Made by a program: the position numbers and the translations under genes
The notes under the pieces: model-generated
The model's input: only the letters and a program-made list of their open reading frames with translations
Told to the model about the DNA's origin: nothing
The model's database searches: none
Shown here: one piece after another, positions 16,843 to 25,500 of the stretch
Layout: each line of letters starts with the position of its first letter
Numbering within the stretch: position 1 is the stretch's first letter
Virus record (IMG/VR): IMGVR_UViG_3300024346_000121
Coordinates: 1-46,840 of that record
From: a virus
DNA length: 46,840 nucleotides
Direction: 5' to 3' (one strand)

Positions 16843-19530
16843 ATGAGCAAAAAAAGAAATAAAAGAAATACTAAAAAAGTATTAAAATCTCTTCAAGCTA
16901 AAAGAGCAGCTTATCATAGTGGGGGACATAACTATGCAGGGCGTATGGGCTGGCAACCACACAATCCAAAACTTGGATCGCATAATCAGCCTACAGGTGG
17001 TGGAAGTACTTCAACAACTGCAAAAACTGCAACAGGCAAGCCACCTACACCAAAGTTAAAAAGACCTAGTGGTAGCCCCTATAGTTTTGTAAGAACGTTT
17101 GATGCAAAAAAAGGTGTTGAATCAGCTATAGATCCTAGCGCATCTGCGGCTGAACAAGGCTTTACAACAGGTTCTGAAATTCAACAACTAGATGCAGGAA
17201 CACCTGTAACTACTGATGGTGTTCAAGCCCCTACAATGGCTCCTGCTGCTCAAGGAGATGTTACTTTAGGTGAAGCTGTACAACCTGTTGAAGCTTCTAC
17301 ATTTACAGCACAAAAAGCTGAAGCTACTGCACCTACTCAAGCTGCTCAAGGCACAGTATCAACAATTGCTGAAGCTGCTGGGCCTACATTAACTGAAAGA
17401 GCTACTGCTGCTCAACGAGACACAGAGCAAGAACAAGCTTCTTTAGCATCTGCTCAAGATTATGAAATTAGTGACGGTGCATATGTTGATGCTGTTACAG
17501 GTAAAGTTACAGACATTGCTCCTACAAAAGAAGCAGAATTTAAACAACGCGATGCTATTACAGATAATACTGTTTCATCAGGAGAAGCATCTAAAATTGT
17601 TGAGTCTGTTGGTTTTGAAGCTGCATCTAGAAGAGCCGTTACGGGCGAAGCCGCTAAAGGTGCAGCAGCAGAAATGGTTGCAGCCGTAGGAAACATTCCT
17701 AAAGAAATAACAGCAGCTATTGTTGAAGACCCTGCCTCAGTAGAAGCAGCTATAGATACACAGCCTGTTGAAGTTAAAGCAGCCATTGCAGCATTACCAA
17801 CTGAAGCTTTAGTATCTTCTCAAATGGAAGGTCTTTTAGCTTCTATGGATGATGGAGAAGTTCCTGTTTGGGCTAGGCCAGCGGTACAACAAGTAAACTC
17901 AATGCTTGCTAAACGAGGTCTTTCTTCATCAACAGTAGGAAGGGATTCGTTATTTAATGCTATTATTCAAACTGCTATGCCTATTGCTCAAAGCAATGCT
18001 CAAGCTCTTCAGACTAGAGCAGCACAAAATTTAAGTAATGAGCAACAAGCTAACTTAGCACAGTCTACGGCTGACATGCAGTTAAAGCTGGCTAATTTAG
18101 CTAATGAACAAACAGCATCATCTCAAACAGCACAGATGGCACAGCAGATGGCTACACTGCAAAGCCAGTTTAAACAAGACGCTGTTATGACTACTGCACA
18201 GCAACAGCAACAAACTGCTATGCAAAACTTGCAAAATCGTCAGCAAGCTTCTGTATTAAATGTTCAGAATCAACAAGCTACAAATTCACAAAATTTAGGT
18301 AATGAACAGCAAATAGAACTTGCTAATCTTTCATACTTAAATGCTAGTGCATCTGAAAACATGTCAGCGGAACAACAAACACGCTTAGTTCAAATGCAAA
18401 CTGCCGCAGACTTTTTAGCTAAGAATGCTGCGTTTAAACAGCAAATGGATTTAGCAAATTTAAGCAACGATCAACAAACAAGACTTGCAAATCTTTCTGC
18501 ACTTAATCAAGCAAGTGCTGATAATCTAAATGCAGAACAACAAACTGAGTTAGCTAATCTTAATGCTACGTTGCAAACTAATTTAACTCAAGGTAAAATT
18601 GCAGAGTCAATGGGGCTTGCTCAGTTAAATGTAGATCAACAACGGGCAGTACAAAATGCAGCAATGGTTGCTAATGTTGATTTAAATAAGTTTAATGCTG
18701 AACAGCAAGTAGAATTAGCAAACAGTAAGTTTATGCAGTCTATGACTATGGCTGACTTCAATGCTTCACAACAAGCAGCGATGCAGAATGCCACAACTCT
18801 TGCAGCAATGGATATGGCTACAGCCGACCAAGCTACTAAACTAGCTATTACTAACGCTCAAAACTTTTTAAGTATGGACATGGCTAACTTAAACAATGAA
18901 CAGCAAGCAACTGTTTTAGATCAGCAACAGCAGCAACAGCGTTTGTTATCTGATGCGGCTGCTGCAAATGCTTCTTTACAGTTTAATGCTACGTCTGAAA
19001 ATCAAACTAATCAGTTTATGGCAAGTCTAGCAAGCTCTATGGAACAGTTTAATTCAACTCAATCTAATGCTATGGCACAGTTCAACACTGCTGAAACTAA
19101 TAGACAAGCAGCTATAGAAGCAGGGAATGAACTACAAGCTGAACAAATTACTGCTCAATTAGAAGTAGATGTTGCTAAATACAATGAACAGGTTGAATTA
19201 CAGCGTGATACTTGGAATGCTCAAAATGCTCAAGCAATTGAACAATCTAATATTGCATGGCGTAGATCTGCTAACACCGCAGAAACTGCGGCTATTAATG
19301 CAGCTAATCAACAGAATGTTCAAAACGCATATAACTTAACAGCGTTAGAGCAAGCTCAAATCTGGCAGCAATATCGTGATGAAGCATCTTATATTAGACA
19401 ATCATATGAAAATGAAGAAAACAGAAAGACACAGCTTTATGCTACAGCTATTGGTAATGAAGCAGGAGCAACTAAAGACAGTAGAACATCAAGCAGTTCT
19501 TTAGTTTCTATGGTTAATGGGATTATATAG
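16843..19530 (+). CDS. Large Gln/Asn/Ala-rich repeat internal virion protein
   Basis: This 895-residue protein has a basic N-terminus (SKKRNKRNTKKVLKSLQAKR), an Ala/Glu/Thr-rich acidic middle, and from about residue 395 to 720 a long array of degenerate units centred on N-(L/F)-N-x-(E/D)-Q-Q with LANL spacers, likely continuous helix or coiled coil. The last 150 residues are again helical. The position before other large proteins and before the lysis genes matches internal core proteins that are ejected with DNA. It lacks enzyme motifs. Confidence 0.7.
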   Translation: MSKKRNKRNTKKVLKSLQAKRAAYHSGGHNYAGRMGWQPHNPKLGSHNQPTGGGSTSTTAKTATGKPPTPKLKRPSGSPYSFVRTFDAKKGVESAIDPSASAAEQGFTTGSEIQQLDAGTPVTTDGVQAPTMAPAAQGDVTLGEAVQPVEASTFTAQKAEATAPTQAAQGTVSTIAEAAGPTLTERATAAQRDTEQEQASLASAQDYEISDGAYVDAVTGKVTDIAPTKEAEFKQRDAITDNTVSSGEASKIVESVGFEAASRRAVTGEAAKGAAAEMVAAVGNIPKEITAAIVEDPASVEAAIDTQPVEVKAAIAALPTEALVSSQMEGLLASMDDGEVPVWARPAVQQVNSMLAKRGLSSSTVGRDSLFNAIIQTAMPIAQSNAQALQTRAAQNLSNEQQANLAQSTADMQLKLANLANEQTASSQTAQMAQQMATLQSQFKQDAVMTTAQQQQQTAMQNLQNRQQASVLNVQNQQATNSQNLGNEQQIELANLSYLNASASENMSAEQQTRLVQMQTAADFLAKNAAFKQQMDLANLSNDQQTRLANLSALNQASADNLNAEQQTELANLNATLQTNLTQGKIAESMGLAQLNVDQQRAVQNAAMVANVDLNKFNAEQQVELANSKFMQSMTMADFNASQQAAMQNATTLAAMDMATADQATKLAITNAQNFLSMDMANLNNEQQATVLDQQQQQQRLLSDAAAANASLQFNATSENQTNQFMASLASSMEQFNSTQSNAMAQFNTAETNRQAAIEAGNELQAEQITAQLEVDVAKYNEQVELQRDTWNAQNAQAIEQSNIAWRRSANTAETAAINAANQQNVQNAYNLTALEQAQIWQQYRDEASYIRQSYENEENRKTQLYATAIGNEAGATKDSRTSSSSLVSMVNGII

Positions 19531-19543
19531 AGGATAGTACAAA

Positions 19544-20692
19544 ATGGGACTTATTTCAAAACTTTTTAAAGGCGTTAAAAAAGTAGTAAAGAAAATAGGC
19601 AAAGGTATTAAAAGTGCTTTTAAGTCTGTTGGTAAATTTATGGGGAAGCTAGGCATTATTGGTCAAATTGGTTTAGGGCTTTTAATGCCGGGAATAGGCT
19701 CAATGTTCGGAAAGTTTGCTGGTGCTTTAATAGGCACTGGCGGCACAGTAGCTACTGCGGCAGGAAACTTTATTAATGCCGCACTAAATATAGGTACTAA
19801 AGTAGGTAATGTTTTTAGTAGTATTACAAAAGGCGTTACAAATGTTGTTGGTGAAGTTGTTGGTGCTGCCGCAAATCAACTTGGTTTAGCTAATCCTATA
19901 AAAAACTTTACAGGTGCTTTAGGTATTAATAAAGGAAATGGTTGGAATGTAGCAGGTAAAGGCTTTAACTCTGTTATGGACACAGTTTCTAATGCAGGTA
20001 CTGATCTCTTATCAAAAGGTCAAGACCTGTTTAGCATGGACACACTTACAGGTAAACACGCAAGCGTATCTAAATACTTAGATGAATTAAAAGTTAAGCG
20101 AGATGCTTTAGTTCCTGATCTTAATGTGTCAGCCGAAATGGATTCGGTCACTAATGAATTTACAGGTAAACTTGTTGAAACACCCGATATAGTTCTTGAA
20201 GATTCTATGGCAAAAGCTAAAGCTTTAGCAACAGGGCCGAACTTAACAGGTGTAGAAAACATGTCTCGAGGCTTGGATGGGACAATAGCTTCTAATACAG
20301 CACAAATGTCAACCGTTGCTGATGGAGTAACTAATGTAGCTACTGAACCAAAAAGTTTACTTAGCAAAGCTAGTGACTTTGTAGTAGAAAAGGCGGGTGA
20401 CGCTAGAGTAAAACTTGGAGAAGCTCTTACAGATGCACCTTCTAAATTTGTAAGTACAGCAGTAACAACCGCAGGGCAAAAAGCAGGAGGAGGGATTCCT
20501 GATGTTAATTATACTACAAATGTAGCTTCAGTTGCTTCTATGCCTACATCACTGTCTATCGGATCAGGTGATTATGCAGGAGATGTTAATTTAAATGCTT
20601 ACATGGACAACACTAACTACATGAATGCTTCTCCTTATGGACACACAGCAGCTATATATAACTACGGTCAAAGTATGAGAGGAGTAGGCTAA
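19544..20692 (+). CDS. Internal virion protein with amphipathic Lys-rich N-terminus
   Basis: This 382-residue protein starts with a cationic amphipathic stretch (LISKLFKGVKKVVKKIGKGI) followed by Gly-rich hydrophobic segments (about 35-105, IIGQIGLGLLMPGIGSMFGK). It is plausibly membrane-active. The rest is polar and helical. AGAGG lies before ATG 19544. Its place in the internal protein block suggests it is ejected and helps form the channel through the cell envelope. That role is inference. Confidence 0.65.
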   Translation: MGLISKLFKGVKKVVKKIGKGIKSAFKSVGKFMGKLGIIGQIGLGLLMPGIGSMFGKFAGALIGTGGTVATAAGNFINAALNIGTKVGNVFSSITKGVTNVVGEVVGAAANQLGLANPIKNFTGALGINKGNGWNVAGKGFNSVMDTVSNAGTDLLSKGQDLFSMDTLTGKHASVSKYLDELKVKRDALVPDLNVSAEMDSVTNEFTGKLVETPDIVLEDSMAKAKALATGPNLTGVENMSRGLDGTIASNTAQMSTVADGVTNVATEPKSLLSKASDFVVEKAGDARVKLGEALTDAPSKFVSTAVTTAGQKAGGGIPDVNYTTNVASVASMPTSLSIGSGDYAGDVNLNAYMDNTNYMNASPYGHTAAIYNYGQSMRGVG

Positions 20693-20694
20693 TA

Positions 20695-21297
20695 ATGGAA
20701 GAAGCATATCTTAAACTACAACAAAAAGGAGGCCGACCTATTGCGGGTCAGTCTTTAACAAACGATCCCGAAAACCCTGCTCCGTTTGAAAAGCAACCAG
20801 AATATACAAGTGTTCACCAAGCTTCTGAAGTATTGTTTGAAAAAATGCTACAAAAAGAAGTATACATCCCGCTGATGCAAGCGGTTGAAAGTGGAACACC
20901 TGTTATGGAAATTGTTCAGGTAATCTTGTTTAAAGGTTTTACAGAAGGCAAGTGGAATCCTGACTTGTTAATAATGTTAATTGAGCCTGTTGCATATATG
21001 ATTATAGCTTTAGCAGAACGCTTAGACATTGACTTTGTAGTTTATGAAGACGAAGAACAAGATGAAATAGAAGACGAACAAAACTTTGGAACTCAGTTTG
21101 AAGAGTTAGCAATGCAGAAAATAGCAAAAACTTCTGCTCCTCTTAAAGTTCCTGCTGGTGTAATTAGTAATGAAGTGCTTTCTAAGATTGAAGCTATACC
21201 CGAAAATAGTTTAGAAGAAACACAGGATGAACCAGTACCTGAACCAACACCTGAACCAATGCAGCAACCTGCAAGCTTGTTAGCTGCTGCTCAATAA
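20695..21297 (+). CDS. Acidic virion-associated protein
   Basis: A 200-residue protein starting 2 bases after the preceding stop. The early segment (GGRPIAGQSLTNDPENPAPF) resembles a motif shared by small marine phage structural proteins. A helical core with a hydrophobic stretch (LLIMLIEPVAYMIIALAERL) follows, then an acidic tract and a Pro/Glu-rich tail (DEPVPEPTPEPMQQP). It is probably a partner or chaperone of the flanking internal proteins. Exact function unknown. Confidence 0.65.
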   Translation: MEEAYLKLQQKGGRPIAGQSLTNDPENPAPFEKQPEYTSVHQASEVLFEKMLQKEVYIPLMQAVESGTPVMEIVQVILFKGFTEGKWNPDLLIMLIEPVAYMIIALAERLDIDFVVYEDEEQDEIEDEQNFGTQFEELAMQKIAKTSAPLKVPAGVISNEVLSKIEAIPENSLEETQDEPVPEPTPEPMQQPASLLAAAQ

Positions 21298-21309
21298 AAG
21301 GATATAATA

Positions 21310-22566
21310 ATGGCGATTGAAAATATAGGCGAGTCGTTGCTTTCTAATGTACGGCAAAGAAATGATAAAATTGCTCGTCAAACCAGAAAAGCAGAGCGTA
21401 AAGATGAATTAAAAACTTTGGGTATGACTTTAGCTGTAGGTGTTGGTAACAAAATGTTAGCTGATAGAACAGCAGATTTTTTAAACAATGAACAAATTTT
21501 AGCTTCTAATGTATTGTTTAAAAATGCTAGTTTAGCTAGGACACAAGCTGCCGATGAACAAAAAAAAATTGATCAGCATAAAGGAACAGCAGTAGACTTT
21601 TATAGAGATCAAATGAAAACTGAATTTGAAACACAGTTTAAACTGCAACAAGATCCTGATGAAATAGGAACTAAGTTGTATGATGCAAAAATGTTTGACG
21701 AACTTACAAAGTTAGCAACAGCAAGGGCTGACGCACACAAAAACCTTTATGAATCTACTTTAAAAATTAAAGATGTTGACACTGTAAATGCTTCTATAGT
21801 AAAAGAAATAAAGTCAGCGCGGCCACAAAAAGTAGGAGATCTTATAACTTCAGGAATTGCAAATCTATTTACTGGGACTTCTAAGCAAGAAAGAGAACAA
21901 GCAGCTATACAATCTATTATAAAAAATGATCCTAATAGAGAAAGAACTATTGCGCTTGCAAAAGAGTTTGAAAGAACTGGCAATGCAATTCTTGCTAAAA
22001 ACTTTGCAGATATGACTGTTGTAAAAACGCCTGAAGAAGAACGATTTCAAGACACAACAACGCATGAAATACAAGTATTAAATGATGTTGCATATCTTAT
22101 AGAAACTACAACAAAAAAAGACAGGTACAAACAACTTCCTGATATAGTTTCTAAACCTAAAGCTACAAAGTTCTTTGGAACAAATACTGAGGAAACAAAA
22201 GCAAATGTTTTAAAAACAGCAAACACAGCTTTTAATTTATCTAAAGAACCTGCACAGCTTTTAACTAGCCCTGCATATGCTGAATTTGTTAAAGCTGTAG
22301 GAGATAAAAATATTGTACTAGGCAATATAAAAACTATTGAACAGTACAATACAGTAGCAGAAATTTTACAGACATTTACAGTAGACAACCAAAACTTAAA
22401 AGATACAGAAAGAAACGATGCAATTAAAGCAATATTAAGTTCCTTTGTATCAAACAGTATTTCTACTCAAGGAATTTTAGCTAAAGGCACTGATGATGAA
22501 GTTGAAGACGCTGTAACAAAGATTATAGAACTTGGAACTCTTTTAAAAGAACAATACTCTAACTAA
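21310..22566 (+). CDS. Helical internal virion protein
   Basis: This 418-residue, charged, largely helical protein has no membrane segment or enzyme motif that I can see. A basic N-terminus (RQRNDKIARQTRKAERKDEL) is followed by Lys/Glu-rich helices. AAGGA precedes ATG 21310. Position between the amphipathic protein and the 1902-residue protein suggests a middle member of an ejected internal complex, comparable in place to T7 gp15. Homology is not claimed. Confidence 0.6.
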   Translation: MAIENIGESLLSNVRQRNDKIARQTRKAERKDELKTLGMTLAVGVGNKMLADRTADFLNNEQILASNVLFKNASLARTQAADEQKKIDQHKGTAVDFYRDQMKTEFETQFKLQQDPDEIGTKLYDAKMFDELTKLATARADAHKNLYESTLKIKDVDTVNASIVKEIKSARPQKVGDLITSGIANLFTGTSKQEREQAAIQSIIKNDPNRERTIALAKEFERTGNAILAKNFADMTVVKTPEEERFQDTTTHEIQVLNDVAYLIETTTKKDRYKQLPDIVSKPKATKFFGTNTEETKANVLKTANTAFNLSKEPAQLLTSPAYAEFVKAVGDKNIVLGNIKTIEQYNTVAEILQTFTVDNQNLKDTERNDAIKAILSSFVSNSISTQGILAKGTDDEVEDAVTKIIELGTLLKEQYSN

Positions 22567-22579
22567 GAAAGGATAAGTT

Positions 22580-25500
22580 ATGGATGTTGATGTAAAAAAC
22601 ACAGCCGAAGAAGCAGCCGCTAAAGCAATAGAAGCTGCTAAAGAATCTGAAACTTTAGCAGATCCTATTGCTGTACCCGAACCTGAAGAAGATGCAAAAT
22701 CAACAGGAGTCGGAACAGATATTTTAAGAGTGCTTGCAGACACAAGAGAAAATTTAGAGCCTTTAAATGTTTTGTACGGTGCAAGAATTTTAGCAGAAGA
22801 TGTAAAACAACTTTTAGGTTTGGACAGTAAATCATCAGAGTTAGAAGCACAACAGCAAGCATTTAAAAAATTCTTTCGTGATAATCCTATAAGTGGTTTT
22901 GATCAGCTTTTAAACGCATTTAATAAAACTGATGATATATATACGCCTGAAGGAGATGTTAAACCTACTGAAACTACAGCAGGGGCTGTTGCAGAGTTTG
23001 TTCCTTATGTAATTGGAGGCACAAAAGTATATAAAGAATTAGGTGAACGCGGATCAAAGTATATAAGGGGCCTAGCAGCAGGTGCAGTTACTGATGCTGT
23101 TTTAAGTGATGTTGAAGACGGAACACTTGCTGATGTAGTTGGTGAATATTTTCCAGAGACTCAATCTAATGTTATTATAGAGTATATGTCTTCAAATGAA
23201 AATGATTCTAAGTTAAAAGCAAAAAGTAAAGTGGTGCTGGAAGGTGCAGTCATTGGCGGTGCTATTGATATTGTACTAACAACTCCTAAAATATTAAAAT
23301 ATTTTGGTATTGGAGCTATTGAAAGTGTTAAATATTTAAGTAGGAAAAGTAAGCAGCTATATGGTAAGCCTGTAGAACAATTAGAGTTAGAAGAAAAAGC
23401 TGATGTAATGTTAGAAGTTTTAGAAGAAGCTAAAATTAATACACAGTTTAAGCAACAAAGTCAGGTAACAGATGTACAACTTACTGAAACTCCTGAAGGT
23501 TCAGCACAGGTTGCATTGCAGAATTCTAGCAAGTTACACAGATTCGTGAATAGATTTTTTACAACGCGAGGATATTTTACGCCTAAAGGATATAACGCTT
23601 TTGAAGATTCAGAATATGCTAAAAGACAAACTATTGCTAAAGCAGAGAACATTGCGTTAAGACTTCAACAATCTATAGATGAAATGGCTGAGTCTACTGA
23701 TCAAGAAGAAGTAATTGAAACTATAAATAAACTTTTTACTCAAGATTTAAAATGGTTAAAAGGCACTAAAGAAGATAAGATTATTGATCTTGCAGACAAA
23801 TATAATTTAACTGATGTTCAAGCAGAAGAGTTTTTGAATGCTAGAGAATTAATTGATGATATGTCTAATGAACTTATAGGTTCTACTTCTGTTAGTGATT
23901 CTTTAAAAGAAACAATTCAAGAAAACGTAGGAGAATATATCCGAAGATCTTACCGTCTTTTTGAAGATTCGGGATATGTTCCAACTCCTGAAGTTCAAAA
24001 AGATGCAACAGATTATATTTATAGAAATATTTTAGACAACAAGCCAGATATTTCTGAAGCTTTTGCTTATCAAGAAGCTGTTGATACTGTAAAAGAAATT
24101 TTAAAGCAGGGCGACCAAGCAGAATTTTCTGATTATTTTAGTAATCTTAAAAAGATAAATAAAGATATACTAAAGAAACAAGAAACTATACCTTTAGAAA
24201 TTAGAAGGTTGATGGGCGAAGTTGAACAACCTTCTGAAAATATTATCTTAACTGTTTCAAAAATGACAAACCTTGTAAACAGTACAAAGTTTTACAACAA
24301 CTTAGAGCAGCTAGGTCATTCTGGTGGATATATATTTAGAAAAGGTGAGCCTCGTCCAGAAGGGTACGACACAAAAATAGCAGGGACTAACTCTAAACTA
24401 GATGGTCAATTTACAACTCCTGAAATATTTGACGAGCTTCAAAATAACACTTCTCACTTTTTTACAAACGGGGGTTCAAAATATTATAAAGAGTTTTTAA
24501 GTTTTAAAGGACAAGCGCAAAAATTAAAAACTGTTTACAGCCACATGACACATATTCGTAACTTGACAGGCGGTATGCAGTTTGGTTTTGCTAATGGAGT
24601 AAATCCTTTTGGTGGAGGAGCAAACGAAACTAGAAAAGTTTTACTAGATTCTATTTTAAAACGTGGAGATAAATCATTTAATAACACGTATGAAAAATAC
24701 TTACGACTAGGAATTATTAATACTAACGTCAGAGTAAATGAGTTTAGAGCAATTTTAGAATCTGGATATGAAACAAATATAGACGGCTTTCAAAAGAAAG
24801 TAGGTTCTAGTTTAGATAAGATAGGTTTAACTAAAAATAGACGCGAGTTTTTTGACAATCTTTATGTTGCAACAGATGATTTTTATAAAATAAATTATTT
24901 TAATCAAGAGTTAAGCTTGCTTCAAAAAGCATATCCTGATGTGGCCCCAGACGTTTTAGAAGAGCAAGCTGCAAACATTGTTCGTAATACAATGCCAAAC
25001 TATGATCGTGTTCCTAAAGGCGTAAAATCTTTAAGGCAGCTTCCTGTCGGTAGTTTTTTCTCATTCCCAGCAGAAATAATTAGAACCTCTGCCCACATTG
25101 CTAGGCAATCAGCTAAAGAAATGCAATCTACTAATCCTCTTATACGAGACAGAGGATTAAAAAGAATGGCAGGATTTACTGTTACAACAATGGCGTTTGG
25201 TCAAGTAGCCGACATGTCTGCAAAACTAGCAGGGTTTAACGAAGAAGAACAGAAGGCTATTGCAATATTGAGCGAAACTCCTTGGTCAAATACTGCTCCG
25301 CGCAATATTGTAAAAATAGATGGTAAGATATACACCAACGATACGCAATACATTGACTCATACAGTGCTTTAAAAGATCCTTTACGTTCTGCGGCTTACG
25401 CATGGAGTAAAGGAGAAATAAACGAAGACGAGTTTGAAATAAAAGTTTTAGATTCTACTGCGGCTTTCGCTTATAGCTTTTTTAAACCATATATTGATGA

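Noticed and set aside
20020-20367. 115-codon antisense ORF in the amphipathic internal protein gene
   Set aside because: No start signal, no promoter and fully inside a well-supported gene.
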